Below are positions 1 through 12,498 of a stretch of 64,000 bases of DNA, one piece after another. Within the stretch, counting starts at the first letter, position 1. Every line of letters begins with the position of its first letter. The notes beneath the pieces were generated by a model. The model was not told the origin of the DNA and searched no databases. It saw nothing but the letters and a program-made list of their open reading frames with translations. Source of the DNA: Escherichia coli (GTDB lineage: Bacteria > Pseudomonadota > Gammaproteobacteria > Enterobacterales > Enterobacteriaceae); contig NZ_JAATUR010000022.1 of assembly GCF_011881725.1 (NCBI RefSeq), positions 1 through 64,000 on the forward strand, in the 5' to 3' direction. Both the position numbers and the translations under genes were made by a program.

Positions 1-59
1 CTTGTCTTGAGGGACCGTTTACCTGTTTAGACTTCGGACATAAATTATTCTCCATTGTT

Positions 60-112
60 ATATACTATAGGGGGGTATGCATTGACATATAGCATACCCC
101 CCTATAGTATAT
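60..112 (+). promoter_or_regulatory. FrmR operator and frm promoter region
   Basis: A perfect inverted repeat has arms at 60-80 and 92-112 (21 nt each) around an 11-nt spacer. Each arm holds a run of six G or C, the kind of GC tract bound by CsoR/RcnR-type repressors such as FrmR. A TTGACA hexamer (83-88) lies in the spacer and a TAGTAT (105-110) lies 16 bp downstream inside the right arm, so the repressor would cover the promoter of frmRAB. The promoter assignment is inference; the palindrome is directly visible. Bases 1-59 hold nothing I can name. Confidence 0.8.
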
Positions 113-136
113 TGCGTGCAGATGATGAGGTGCGAA

Positions 137-412
137 ATGCCCAGTACTCCGGAAGAGAAGAAAAAGGTCCTTACTCGAGTTCGTCGTATTCGGGGGCAGA
201 TTGATGCTCTGGAACGGTCGCTGGAGGGTGATGCCGAATGCCGTGCCATACTCCAACAGATAGCCGCCGTTCGGGGCGCGGCTAACGGGCTGATGGCAGA
301 AGTGCTTGAAAGCCATATCCGGGAGACGTTTGACCGAAATGACTGCTACAGCCGCGAAGTCAGCCAATCCGTTGACGACACTATTGAACTGGTTCGTGCC
401 TATCTTAAATAG
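137..412 (+). CDS. frmR: FrmR, formaldehyde-sensing transcriptional repressor
   Basis: A 91-residue all-helical repressor of the CsoR/RcnR (DUF156) family that releases frmRAB DNA when formaldehyde crosslinks its N-terminus to a cysteine. The start [10 protein letters not shown] gives the family length and the exact length of K-12 FrmR; an in-frame ATG 21 bases upstream would only add MQMMRCE. The sensing cysteine is in DAECRAIL (about residue 36) and a conserved histidine is in LESHIRETF. It is the first gene of frmRAB, 34 bp before frmA, behind a long inverted repeat that must be its operator. Confidence 0.96.
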
Positions 413-416
413 CTGA

Positions 417-1556
<1,140 letters not shown>

Positions 1557-1572
1557 TTTCCCGCTGATTTTG

Positions 1573-1626
1573 CCCCGTCCAGTTCAGACGGGGGTCTTAA
1601 TATCGTCCCCGGACAGCCGTCCGGGG
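1573..1626 (+). other. Two GC-rich hairpins between frmA and frmB
   Basis: Two inverted repeats lie in tandem: CCCCGTC (1573-1579) with GACGGGG (1587-1593), and CCCCGGAC (1607-1614) with GTCCGGGG (1619-1626). Neither is followed by a T run, so they look like intercistronic stems that protect or partly attenuate the message rather than full terminators. The 93-bp frmA-frmB gap holds nothing else. Confidence 0.6.
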
Positions 1627-1649
1627 AATTAATTACGAGATAATAGCTG

Positions 1650-2483
1650 ATGGAACTCATTGAAAAACATGCCAGCTTTGGCGGCTGGCAAATGGTGTAT
1701 CGGCATTATTCCCACTCTCTGAATTGTGAGATGAATGTCGGCGTCTATCTCCCGCCAAAAGCCGCGAATGAAAAATTGCCGGTGCTGTACTGGCTTTCGG
1801 GCCTGACCTGCAACGAGCAGAATTTCATTACCAAATCGGGGATGCAGCGTTACGCGGCAGAGCACAACATTATTATTGTTGCGCCTGACACCAGTCCGCG
1901 AGGCAGTCATGTCGCAGATGCCGACCGTTACGATCTCGGACAAGGTGCCGGGTTTTACCTGAACGCGACGCAGGCGCCGTGGAATGAACATTACAAAATG
2001 TATGACTACATCCGCAGCGAGCTGCCGGATTTAGTGATGCAACATTTTCCGGTAACAGAGAGAAAGTCGATCGCAGGTCATTCTATGGGCGGACTGGGCG
2101 CGTTAGTGCTGGCGCTGCGTACCCCAGATGAATATGTCAGCGTCTCAGCCTTTTCGCCCATTGTCTCCCCTTCGCAAGTGCCGTGGGGACAGCAAGCCTT
2201 TACCGCGTATCTTGGTGAAAATAAAGAAACCTGGTTGGACTACGATCCAGTGAGCCTTATTGCACAAGGTCAACGCGTTGCGGAAATAATGGTGGATCAG
2301 GGATTGAGTGATGATTTTTACGCGGAACAACTGCGGACTCAAAATCTTGAAAATATCTGCCAGGAGATGAATATCAAGGCGTTAATCCGTTATCACGAAG
2401 GTTACGACCACAGCTATTATTTTGTCTCCAGTTTTATTGGCGAGCATATTGCGTACCACGCCAATAAATTAAATATGTGTTGA
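1650..2483 (+). CDS. frmB: FrmB, S-formylglutathione hydrolase
   Basis: Hydrolyses S-formylglutathione to formate and glutathione, the second step of glutathione-dependent formaldehyde detoxification. This is a 277-aa alpha/beta-hydrolase of the esterase D family and matches K-12 FrmB in length. The nucleophile is the serine of GHSMGGLGAL (about residue 148), the family signature SPRGSHVADADRYDLG follows the third strand, and a C-terminal histidine in YDHSYYF completes the triad. It is the last gene of frmRAB and is followed by a REP element. Confidence 0.97.
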   Translation: MELIEKHASFGGWQMVYRHYSHSLNCEMNVGVYLPPKAANEKLPVLYWLSGLTCNEQNFITKSGMQRYAAEHNIIIVAPDTSPRGSHVADADRYDLGQGAGFYLNATQAPWNEHYKMYDYIRSELPDLVMQHFPVTERKSIAGHSMGGLGALVLALRTPDEYVSVSAFSPIVSPSQVPWGQQAFTAYLGENKETWLDYDPVSLIAQGQRVAEIMVDQGLSDDFYAEQLRTQNLENICQEMNIKALIRYHEGYDHSYYFVSSFIGEHIAYHANKLNMC

Positions 2484-2489
2484 TAATCG

Positions 2490-2580
2490 CGCACGACTGC
2501 CGGATGCGGCATAAACGCCTTATCCGGCCTACATTCTCCGTAGGCATGATAAGACGCGTAAGCGTCGCATCAGGCAATTC
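2490..2580. repeat. REP/BIME between frmB and yaiL
   Basis: Two facing palindromic REP units, one with GCCGGATGCGGC...GCCTTATCCGGC and one with GCATGATAAGACGCG...CGTCGCATCAGGC. They lie between the convergent 3' ends of frmB and yaiL. Confidence 0.85.
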
Positions 2581-2592
2581 ATCAGTGAATAT

Positions 2593-3132
2593 TTACCACA
2601 TCAAATCATCAGGCACTTTGAAGTCGGCATACGGATCGTCTTCATCCTGCTCTTCGGCGCTGAGCGCACTGTGCAACACAATACTGCTGGCATCGCGCTG
2701 AGCAATTTTATCGGCAACGCTGGCAGGAATAATGGCATATTCACCTTCACTATTGTTATCGACCAGCAAGCGGGCAATCGCCAGACGACCATTAATCAAC
2801 TGCGTTTGCGTGAGTTTATCGACAAAAATCTTCTTAATCAGATTGCCGTCGGTGAAGTTAAAACCAATATCTCCATTGGCAATGGTGATTCGGTTCATTT
2901 CAATGAGCTGCTTCACCTGAGCTTTATATTCTTTCGCCAATGCAGCTTGTTTTTGTTGTTCGCTAAGCTGTTTATCGCGCTCAAGCTGTGCCTTTTTATT
3001 TTCTTCTACCGCCGCCCGAGCTTCACGCGCCTGAACACGCGATTTTTTCGCCGTTCTCTCGACCTTCGCCGCTTTTTTGCTGGTGACTAATCCCGCTTTA
3101 AGCAACTGCTCCTGTAAGGTAAGTTTTGCCAT
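2593..3132 (-). CDS. yaiL: YaiL, DUF2058 family nucleoprotein/polysome-associated protein
   Basis: A 179-residue cytosolic protein that I recognise as YaiL of K-12, a DUF2058 family member without a settled biochemical role. The N-terminal half is strongly charged and predicted coiled coil (lysine, arginine, glutamate and glutamine rich, about residues 15-80). It is followed by a compact domain with IANGDIGFNFTDGNLIKKIFV and an acidic tail EEQDEDDPYADF. The start MAKLTLQEQLL gives the family length; a 34-residue extension upstream is open but not conserved. It is convergent with frmB and probably transcribed alone. Confidence 0.93.
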   Translation of the reverse strand: MAKLTLQEQLLKAGLVTSKKAAKVERTAKKSRVQAREARAAVEENKKAQLERDKQLSEQQKQAALAKEYKAQVKQLIEMNRITIANGDIGFNFTDGNLIKKIFVDKLTQTQLINGRLAIARLLVDNNSEGEYAIIPASVADKIAQRDASSIVLHSALSAEEQDEDDPYADFKVPDDLMW

Positions 3133-3233
3133 TTTTGTTTCCAAACCCGCTGAATAATTTTTAGCGAGTATACCTGTAAACGCCGTGGGTGTATTGGGGG
3201 CATGTCCGTTTCGCCCCTGCTTAATAAGGCGCA

Positions 3234-4445
3234 TCAGGCATCAGCACACGGCTGCATCCGCGATTTCCGGTTCATCAAAATAAACACCGCTACCCCAGCA
3301 ACAATAATACCCGGCGCAGAAGCGGCCATTACGCCAACCGTGCCAGTGCCTAATGCCAGCATTTTCCCGGCCAGCAACGGACCGCTCATGGCACCAAGAC
3401 GCCCAACTGCCACGGCTGTTCCCACGCCGGTTGCGCGGATCTGCGAGCTGTAAAACAACGGTGCCAATGCATACAAAACGCTTTGCCCACCTGTTGCAAA
3501 CAACCCAGCGACGAATCCCGCCAGCAACATACTGCTAAATGACGTCACCGTTCCCAGCGCCAGCAACGAAGCTAACATACCGCTATAAATCAGTAACGAC
3601 ATGCTCATTGGTCGCAATTTATCCATCAATACGCCCAAAATTAACGTTCCGCTCGCCGCGCCAATTTGCAACGCAAACATCACCCCTGCCGCCTGCGATG
3701 GCTGGAATCCTTGCTCCACCAAAAGCAGCGGTAGCCAGTTGATCAACATGTAGACCACCAGCAGAGTGAAGAAATAACACAACCACAACAGCAGCGTCGC
3801 GGTTGCCGTGTCTGGCGCAAATAACGCACGCAACGGCGGCGCGGCCTGTTTTTCGCCAGCGAAAACCACAGACTCCGGCAGCCAGCGCATTAATAGCGGC
3901 ACCAGAATCAACGGCACCACACCCCCTACCCAAAATACCGTTTGCCAGGCCAGGTTTGCCCCTGCGAAACCCAGCATTGCCGCCAGCGCCGCGCCAATGG
4001 GAACACCGCAATACATCAGGCTCACCGCCGTCCCGCGAAAACGTGGCCCCGCAGCTTCAGACGTCAGGGCGATAAGATTCGGCAACGCCGCCCCCAGCCC
4101 GACACCGGTCATCAGCCGCGCAAACACCAGAGATGGGAAATCCCAGGCAATAGCCGTTGCCAGCGAGAACAAACCAAACAGCGCAACTGAACCAATCAAA
4201 ATTCGCTTACGACCATAACGGTCCGCCAGCATTCCGCCAACCAGCGCGCCGGGTAGCAAACCGAGTATTCCGGCGCTGAATATCCAGCCCATTTCCATTT
4301 TATCGAGCGAGAAGGCCTGGGCGATGCCACCCGCAGCAATGCCAGCCGCCTGAAGATCCAGCCCTTCCATCAGGGCGACCAAAAAACAAAGCCCGATGGT
4401 CAGCATCAGGCGGGATGAAGATGATGAAGGGGTACGAGTCGACAT
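3234..4445 (-). CDS. mhpT: MhpT, 3-(3-hydroxyphenyl)propionate transporter (MFS)
   Basis: Inner-membrane proton symporter that imports 3-(3-hydroxyphenyl)propionate. It has 403 aa from MSTRTPSSSS, equal to K-12 MhpT, with about 12 membrane segments. The MFS motif ADRYGRKRILIGS follows segment 2, as in the aromatic acid:H+ symporter family. It is the last gene of the mhp cluster, separated from mhpE by a 680-bp REP array, so its expression may be uncoupled from the catabolic genes. A 23-residue upstream extension is open but not conserved. Confidence 0.95.
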   Translation of the reverse strand: MSTRTPSSSSSRLMLTIGLCFLVALMEGLDLQAAGIAAGGIAQAFSLDKMEMGWIFSAGILGLLPGALVGGMLADRYGRKRILIGSVALFGLFSLATAIAWDFPSLVFARLMTGVGLGAALPNLIALTSEAAGPRFRGTAVSLMYCGVPIGAALAAMLGFAGANLAWQTVFWVGGVVPLILVPLLMRWLPESVVFAGEKQAAPPLRALFAPDTATATLLLWLCYFFTLLVVYMLINWLPLLLVEQGFQPSQAAGVMFALQIGAASGTLILGVLMDKLRPMSMSLLIYSGMLASLLALGTVTSFSSMLLAGFVAGLFATGGQSVLYALAPLFYSSQIRATGVGTAVAVGRLGAMSGPLLAGKMLALGTGTVGVMAASAPGIIVAGVAVFILMNRKSRMQPCADA

Positions 4446-4544
4446 AAGATGAACCTCGTTGCGGGTGCAGGTGAATCGCGGCTGATACATTGCCAGTCGC
4501 GTTATCAGAACCATTTAATGACTGAAACTGATACAGGCCTACGG

Positions 4545-5090
<546 letters not shown>

Positions 5091-5127
5091 GATGGGCATA
5101 CAAAACGCACGTTATCTGCAATCAACA

Positions 5128-6137
5128 TTATTTGTTGTTACGCAGATCCAGCGCTACATCGACGATCATATCCTCCTGGCCGCCAACCATCCGGCGTTTG
5201 CCCAGCTCAACGAGAATATCCACCGCGCTTAAGCCATAACGCGCCGCCGCCGTTTCACAGTGACGCAGGAAGCTGGAGTAAACGCCAGCGTATCCCAGCG
5301 CCAGTGTTTCGCGATCGACACGAACCGGGCGGTCCTGCAACGGACGCACCAGGTCGTCAGCGGCATCCATTAACGCATAGAGGTTTGTCCCGTGCTGCCA
5401 CCCCAGTTTATCCGCTGCGGCAATAAACACTTCCAGCGGCGCGTTACCTGCGCCCGCGCCCATCCCCGCGAGGCTGGCATCAATTCTGTCACAGCCCTCT
5501 TCCACCGCCGCGATAGAGTTCGCTACACCAAGACTGAGGTTATGGTGAGCGTGCATGCCGGTTTGCGTTTCCGGTTTTAGCACCGCTTTCAGGGCACGGA
5601 AACGGTCGCGGATATCGCTCATGTTCATCGCACCGCCAGAATCCACCACATAAATACAGGTCGCGCCATAACCTTCCATCAGCTTCGCCTGCTTCGCGAG
5701 ATTTTCCGGCGTGGTCATATGGCTCATCATCAAAAAGCCAACGGTGTCCATTCCCAGTTCGCGGGCATACTGAATATGCTGAGCGGAAACATCCGCTTCG
5801 GTGCAGTGCGTTGCCACACGAACCACCCGCGCGCCAGCCTGCCAGGCATTTTTCAGATCGTGAATAGTGCCGATTCCTGGTAGCAACAACGTCGCGATTT
5901 TGGCGTGCTTCACCACATCCGCCGCCGCTTCAATCCATTCAAGGTCGCTATGCGCGCCGAAACCATAGTTAAAGCTGGAACCCTGCAAACCATCGCCGTG
6001 GGCTACTTCAATCGAGTCCACGCGGGCATCATCCAGTGCTTTGGCAATCTGGCGGACGTTTTCCAGCGAATATTGATGACGAATGGCGTGCATACCGTCA
6101 CGCAACGTGACGTCCGAGATATAAAGTTTTTTACCGT

Positions 6138-6141
<4 letters not shown>
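5128..6141 (-). CDS. mhpE: MhpE, 4-hydroxy-2-oxovalerate aldolase
   Basis: Cleaves 4-hydroxy-2-oxopentanoate to pyruvate and acetaldehyde, the penultimate reaction of the mhp meta-cleavage pathway. At 337 aa it has the normal length. It is a DmpG-like TIM barrel of the HMGL family: [13 protein letters not shown] near the N-terminus supplies the metal-binding aspartate, and HAHHNLSLG (about residues 197-205) supplies the metal-binding histidines. Its ATG overlaps the end of mhpF by 4 bp, consistent with translational coupling and with the channelling complex formed by aldolase and dehydrogenase. Confidence 0.97.
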
Positions 6142-7903
<1,762 letters not shown>

Positions 7904-8770
7904 TTAAGGGCGTGCGAGGAAATTCAGCACCAGTTGATTGAAAGCGTCGGCATGTTCCCACTGCGCCCAGTGACCACAGTCGCGGAAAATATGCAGTTCA
8001 GAACCGGCAATGCCGGAAAGCAGACGCAGACCCGCATCCATCGGCACAAAGCGGTCATTGCGCCCCCAGACGATCAGGGTTTGCGCTTTGATTTCCGCCA
8101 GACGAGGACCAAAATCCGGGAACTGTTTCGGATTGGCTTCCAGACTCTTAACGAAGTTTTCCAGATGATCGCGGCGCGACAGCATATTATTCAGACGCGC
8201 TTCAAACAGGGCTTCGGTCAAATCGCTGGTATCGAAAACGAAGATATCCATCATCAGCTTCAGGTTTTCGATAGTAGGCTGACGATAAAGCTGATTCAGT
8301 CGCTTAATGCCTTCGGTTGGCATCGGGGTGAAAAGGCTCATGCCCCCCGTACCGCCGCCCATCAACACCAGTTTGCCCACGCGCTCCGGCCAGTTAAGAG
8401 TGAACGCAACAGAACTGTGCCCCCCCATCGAGTTGCCCAGCAGGTGGATTTTGGCGATATCCAGTTGATCCACCACGCTTTTCAGGATGCGTGCATTGAG
8501 ATCCGATCGCGAACCACTGTTAACGATCGAATCGCTCTTACCCCAGCCTGGACAATCCAGCAGGATCACCCGATAACCTGCTTCTACCAGCGGATCAATA
8601 TTGCGGCTGAAATTCGCCCAGCCAGTTGCTCCCGGGCCGGAACCGTGCAGCAGGACAACGGTTTCGTCGCCTTGTCCGCAGTCATTAAAATGGATGCGCA
8701 GCGTTTTACCCGCTTCTTCTACATTCAGAAAACGGCTGGTGGCGGCTTCGGTTTGTGGCTGATAACTCAT
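7904..8770 (-). CDS. mhpC: MhpC, 2-hydroxy-6-ketonona-2,4-dienedioate hydrolase
   Basis: C-C bond hydrolase that splits the ring-fission product into 2-hydroxypentadienoate and succinate (or fumarate). It has 288 aa from [10 protein letters not shown], the K-12 length. It is an alpha/beta-hydrolase with the oxyanion strand [10 protein letters not shown], nucleophile serine in GNSMGGHSS (about residue 110), acid in WGRNDRFVP and base in CGHWAQWE. Two adjacent ATGs follow an AGGAGA ribosome site; either could start translation and they differ by one residue. Confidence 0.96.
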   Translation of the reverse strand: MSYQPQTEAATSRFLNVEEAGKTLRIHFNDCGQGDETVVLLHGSGPGATGWANFSRNIDPLVEAGYRVILLDCPGWGKSDSIVNSGSRSDLNARILKSVVDQLDIAKIHLLGNSMGGHSSVAFTLNWPERVGKLVLMGGGTGGMSLFTPMPTEGIKRLNQLYRQPTIENLKLMMDIFVFDTSDLTEALFEARLNNMLSRRDHLENFVKSLEANPKQFPDFGPRLAEIKAQTLIVWGRNDRFVPMDAGLRLLSGIAGSELHIFRDCGHWAQWEHADAFNQLVLNFLARP

Positions 8771-8787
8771 CATCTTCTCCTGCATAT

Positions 8788-9732
8788 TCAGTTCTCTGTT
8801 CTGGCGCTTAACGAGCCAAATCCGGCAATCCACTCCGGGATTGGGCGGTAATAACGCCCTTCGCTACGCCAGTTGCCAAACGCAGAAATAGCGGCAAAAG
8901 CGGCGACCCAGGTTTTGATTTCATGTGTCGACTTTCCGGCAATGGCGGAAAGCTCTTCGTTACTGACGGCATCCAGTTCTTGTATGCGTCCCTGCTCCAG
9001 CAAGGTCATGAACCGGTTATCCCAAATAGGGTTAAGCGGATGCAGAGTTCTCTGATCCTCAACAAACTTCTCAGCGGCGCTAATCACCCGTTGCTGACGC
9101 AGTTCGCGCTCATTGGCGGGTAAATCTTTCCCACTACCCAACAAACGGTCACGCATATGGGCATCAGCCTTCGCCAGTTCTGGCACCGGTGGCTGATGGG
9201 AAAGTCCACCGGAACCGAGGAACAGCACGCGCTTATTCAACGTACTGGTGAAACGACCAATGGCTTCGCCCAACATGCGGGTACGCTGGAAACCAGGCAG
9301 CGGCGTGGCGACACCGTTGATGAACACGGGCAGCACCGGCACGTTATCCAGCCCACCGAGCAAGAACTCCAGCGGCTGGGCGAACCCGTGATCCACCTGC
9401 ATACAGTAAGAAACGGCAAGATCGATCCCGCTCTTCATGACGGCATGCGCACAGGCCTCTGCCAGCTCCACAGGCACGGGAAGCTCCCCTGCAGCACTGC
9501 CGAAATCACCAATTGCCGTCGCTCCAACGCCTAAACAGAACGGTGGCATCACGTCATAGAAAAAACCGTTGTAGTGATCTGGCGCAAACAACACCACCAG
9601 TTCAGGGGAGAAAGCCGCAATGCGCTCGCGGGCGCTGGCAATCACGCCATTGACCTCATCGAGTACCTCTTGCGCCGGGTCGACATACCCCACCAGCGGC
9701 GAGTGGGAAAGACAGTGAAGATAAGCGTGCAT
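8788..9732 (-). CDS. mhpB: MhpB, 2,3-dihydroxyphenylpropionate 1,2-dioxygenase
   Basis: Fe(II) extradiol dioxygenase that opens the ring of 2,3-dihydroxyphenylpropionate (or dihydroxycinnamate). It has 314 aa and is a LigB-type class III enzyme. The catalytic histidines lie in [11 protein letters not shown] (about residue 115) and GGLSHQPP (about residue 179), and the N-terminal CLSHSPLVG carries a metal ligand. It is 1 bp from the end of mhpA, so the two are certainly cotranscribed. Confidence 0.97.
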   Translation of the reverse strand: MHAYLHCLSHSPLVGYVDPAQEVLDEVNGVIASARERIAAFSPELVVLFAPDHYNGFFYDVMPPFCLGVGATAIGDFGSAAGELPVPVELAEACAHAVMKSGIDLAVSYCMQVDHGFAQPLEFLLGGLDNVPVLPVFINGVATPLPGFQRTRMLGEAIGRFTSTLNKRVLFLGSGGLSHQPPVPELAKADAHMRDRLLGSGKDLPANERELRQQRVISAAEKFVEDQRTLHPLNPIWDNRFMTLLEQGRIQELDAVSNEELSAIAGKSTHEIKTWVAAFAAISAFGNWRSEGRYYRPIPEWIAGFGSLSARTEN

Positions 9733-9733
9733 A

Positions 9734-11398
9734 TCAGGCTACCTTTTCAACAGAAACGTCGGCATCAGGGCGGTTCAGCGTCATCACCGACGCCAGTTTA
9801 TTCAGCGTATTACCCAGAGTTTGCGGAATGGCGGTGGCGGCAACAAAGCGATCCGGGCGCATCACCACCAGCGAAGCATTGTGTTGTGCGAACCAGCAGC
9901 GCAGGCGACCTTGCGTATCGCCCACGCGTAGCACGCCGTCGTGGTTATCCTGCTCGGTGTGAATTTGTACTTCCGGCACCACTTGAATGAAGCGAGTCCC
10001 CAACGCGCGCCACTGCTGGATTTGCTCGTTGCTCATCCCCCACAGCGGATTACAGCCCCAGGCAATCACCGCGAAATTCGCGCCGATCGCGTTATCGAGC
10101 AGCGTCACGTCGCCGTTTTCCAGCGTAACTTTCGGCTGAATAAACATCTTGCCGACCGGAGAGTGTTTCGCCTCGCCCTCACGCACCAGCGCACCGGCGT
10201 AGTATTGCGGCATCGGCTTGAAGCGCATTTCGAGGAAATAACGTTTTACCGGCGGCAGATAATTCAGCAGCCAGGAAACGCCGTCACGTAAGGCGCCCTG
10301 CCAGCGTTTCGGCGGAGCCAGTACGTTGCCCGCCGTCACCGACAGGTCAATCATCGCTTTGGCGTGATCGCGGCGTTCTTGTTGATAGGTATTAAGCAGC
10401 GCATCCCGGGCTTTCCCCTGGATCACCAGCGCCAGTTTCCAGGCGAGGTTAAAGGCGTCGCGCATACCGCTGTTATAGCCCTGCCCCTGCCACACCGGCA
10501 TAATGTGCGCGGCGTCACCCGCCAGCAGTACGCGATCAATACGAAAACGCTGCGCCAGTCGCGCGTTGTGGGTGTAAACACGCTGGCGAATCAATTCGAC
10601 GTTGTCCGGATTTGGCAGCACTTTGCTTAACAGCTTGCGCATATTTTGCGGTTCGCGGAGCTGTTCTTCGGTTTCTCCCGGCATCACCATAAATTCAAAG
10701 CGACGTACCGCGTGAGGCAGCGCGGCAGAAACATACGGGCGCACCGGATCACAACACAAATAGATATGCGGCGTGCTTAACGGATCGTTGGCAATATCCA
10801 CCACAATCCACTGATTTGGCGCGGTTTTACCTTCAAACGGTACATTCAGGGTGCGACGGACAAAACTGGCTCCACCGTCACAGGCCACCAGCCACTGGGC
10901 TTTGACGGTTTCCCGCTGCCCTTCTGCCGTTTTCAGATGCAGGGTCACTTCGTCACCTTGCTGACTGAAGGCTTCCAGTTCGCGGGAAAACAGGCAGCGC
11001 ACATTCGGAAAACGCGACAACCCTTCCAGCATCACCGCATCGACCTGCGGCTGGATAAAAGCGTTACGGCGCGGCCAGCCAAATTCATCGGTCATTGGCT
11101 GAATGTCAGCAAAACAGCGGCCTTTTGGGGTGAGAAAACGCATCGCGTGCCACGGCGTGGTGTGCGGCAGAACATTATCGACCAGGCCAACTGACTGCAT
11201 GGTCCGCAGCGCCTCGTCATCAATACCAATCGCACGGGGGTAGTCGATCAACTTATCGAGTTTCTCCACCACCAGCACGTCAATGCCCATCTGGCCGAGA
11301 TAGTTCGCCATCATCAGCCCGACCGGACCAGCACCAGCGATCGCCACCTGAACGCTATGGTTAACAGCAGGCTGAATGTCAGGGTGTTGTGTTGCCAT
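9734..11398 (-). CDS. mhpA: MhpA, 3-(3-hydroxyphenyl)propionate hydroxylase
   Basis: NADH-dependent flavoprotein monooxygenase that hydroxylates 3-(3-hydroxyphenyl)propionate to the 2,3-diol, the first pathway step. It has 554 aa, equal to K-12. The FAD Rossmann motif [14 protein letters not shown] lies near residues 21-34, the DG motif in [12 protein letters not shown] near 170, and the GD motif in [17 protein letters not shown] near 290. It is the first gene of the catabolic operon, divergent from mhpR over a 190-bp control region. Confidence 0.97.
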   Translation of the reverse strand: MATQHPDIQPAVNHSVQVAIAGAGPVGLMMANYLGQMGIDVLVVEKLDKLIDYPRAIGIDDEALRTMQSVGLVDNVLPHTTPWHAMRFLTPKGRCFADIQPMTDEFGWPRRNAFIQPQVDAVMLEGLSRFPNVRCLFSRELEAFSQQGDEVTLHLKTAEGQRETVKAQWLVACDGGASFVRRTLNVPFEGKTAPNQWIVVDIANDPLSTPHIYLCCDPVRPYVSAALPHAVRRFEFMVMPGETEEQLREPQNMRKLLSKVLPNPDNVELIRQRVYTHNARLAQRFRIDRVLLAGDAAHIMPVWQGQGYNSGMRDAFNLAWKLALVIQGKARDALLNTYQQERRDHAKAMIDLSVTAGNVLAPPKRWQGALRDGVSWLLNYLPPVKRYFLEMRFKPMPQYYAGALVREGEAKHSPVGKMFIQPKVTLENGDVTLLDNAIGANFAVIAWGCNPLWGMSNEQIQQWRALGTRFIQVVPEVQIHTEQDNHDGVLRVGDTQGRLRCWFAQHNASLVVMRPDRFVAATAIPQTLGNTLNKLASVMTLNRPDADVSVEKVA

Positions 11399-11495
11399 TT
11401 CAGTACCTCACGACTCGGACAAAATGCCGTTGCGCGCACAGAACAGCGCAACCTATTTTGTTAAAAACATGTAAATGATTTTTTATTGTGCGCTC

Positions 11496-11523
11496 AGTAT
11501 AGGAAGGGTGTTTTCGGCTACAA
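11496..11523 (-). promoter_or_regulatory. mhpA promoter
   Basis: On the minus strand, a -10 hexamer TATACT (11501-11496) lies 16 bp from a -35-like TTGTAG (11523-11518). This places the MhpR operator near -58 from the expected start, the spacing reported for the K-12 mhp promoter. The start site itself is inferred. Confidence 0.7.
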
Positions 11524-11539
11524 TCAAAACATGTCTGAA

Positions 11540-11556
11540 TGTGCACCAGGTGCACC
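11540..11556 (-). promoter_or_regulatory. MhpR operator
   Basis: A 17-bp palindrome, GGTGCACCTGGTGCACA on the minus strand, in the mhpR-mhpA gap. It matches the known MhpR activator site of K-12. Confidence 0.85.
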
Positions 11557-11588
11557 ACGTTGTTTTAACTATAGAAATGTCAATTAAT

Positions 11589-12422
11589 ATGCAGAACAGT
11601 GAGCAGGCGGATTACAAAACCGTACGCGGATTAACTCGCGGGTTAATGTTATTAAATATGTTAAACAAACTTGACGGCGGTGCCAGCGTCGGGCTTCTGG
11701 CGGAACTCAGCGGTCTGCATCGCACCACCGTGCGGCGGCTACTGGAAACGCTGCAGGAAGAGGGATATGTCCGGCGCAGTACCTCCGATGACAGTTTTCG
11801 TCTGACCATTAAAGTGCGGCAATTAAGCGAAGGATTTCGTGACGAACAGTGGATTTCTGCACTGGCGGCCCCGCTGTTGGGCGATCTGTTGCGTGAAGTG
11901 GTATGGCCAACAGATGTTTCTACGCTGGATGTTGACGCAATGGTAGTACGCGAAACGACCCACCGTTTCAGCCGCTTATCCTTTCACCGGGCGATGGTCG
12001 GAAGGCGTTTACCACTCCTGAAAACCGCCTCAGGCCTGACCTGGCTGGCCTTTTGCCCGGAACAAGAACGCAAGGAATTAATCGAAATGTTAGCTGCTCG
12101 CCCCGGTGATGACTATCAACTGGCACGGGAACCATTAAAGCTGGATGCCATTCTGGCGCGCGCACGCAAAGAGGGCTACGGACAGAACTACCGCGGCTGG
12201 GCTCAGGAAGAGAAGATTGCCTCTATCGCCGTACCGCTACGCAGCGAAAAACGGGTGATTGGCTGCCTGAATCTGGTGTATATGGCGAGCGCTATGACCA
12301 TTGAACAAGCGGCGGAAAAACATCTTCCGGCGCTACAACGGGTGGCAAAACAGATCGAAGAAGGGGTTGAATCGCAGGCTATTCTGGTGGCCGGACGGCG
12401 AAGCGGCGTGCATTTGCGTTAA
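11589..12422 (+). CDS. mhpR: MhpR, IclR-type activator of the mhp operon
   Basis: Activates mhpABCDFE in response to 3-(3-hydroxyphenyl)propionate. It has 277 aa from MQNSEQADYK. The N-terminal winged helix-turn-helix contains LAELSGLHRTTVRRLLETL (about residues 35-53). The C-terminal IclR effector domain contains GYGQNYRGW and IASIAVPL. The start 38 codons inside the longest open frame is chosen because it gives the K-12 length and leaves the operator outside the gene. It is divergent from mhpA and 76 bp upstream of lacI. Confidence 0.95.
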   Translation: MQNSEQADYKTVRGLTRGLMLLNMLNKLDGGASVGLLAELSGLHRTTVRRLLETLQEEGYVRRSTSDDSFRLTIKVRQLSEGFRDEQWISALAAPLLGDLLREVVWPTDVSTLDVDAMVVRETTHRFSRLSFHRAMVGRRLPLLKTASGLTWLAFCPEQERKELIEMLAARPGDDYQLAREPLKLDAILARARKEGYGQNYRGWAQEEKIASIAVPLRSEKRVIGCLNLVYMASAMTIEQAAEKHLPALQRVAKQIEEGVESQAILVAGRRSGVHLR

Positions 12423-12434
12423 TACCGCCAAATG

Positions 12435-12463
12435 GCGAAAAACCTTCCGTGGTATGGCATGAT
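12435..12463 (+). promoter_or_regulatory. lacI promoter
   Basis: A weak -35 GCGAAA (12435-12440) lies 17 bp from -10 CATGAT (12458-12463), in the layout of the K-12 lacI promoter (there GCGCAA and CATGAT). The low match to consensus fits the few LacI tetramers per cell. Confidence 0.8.
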
Positions 12464-12498
12464 AGCGTCCGGAAGAAAGCCAATTCAGGGTGGTGAAT

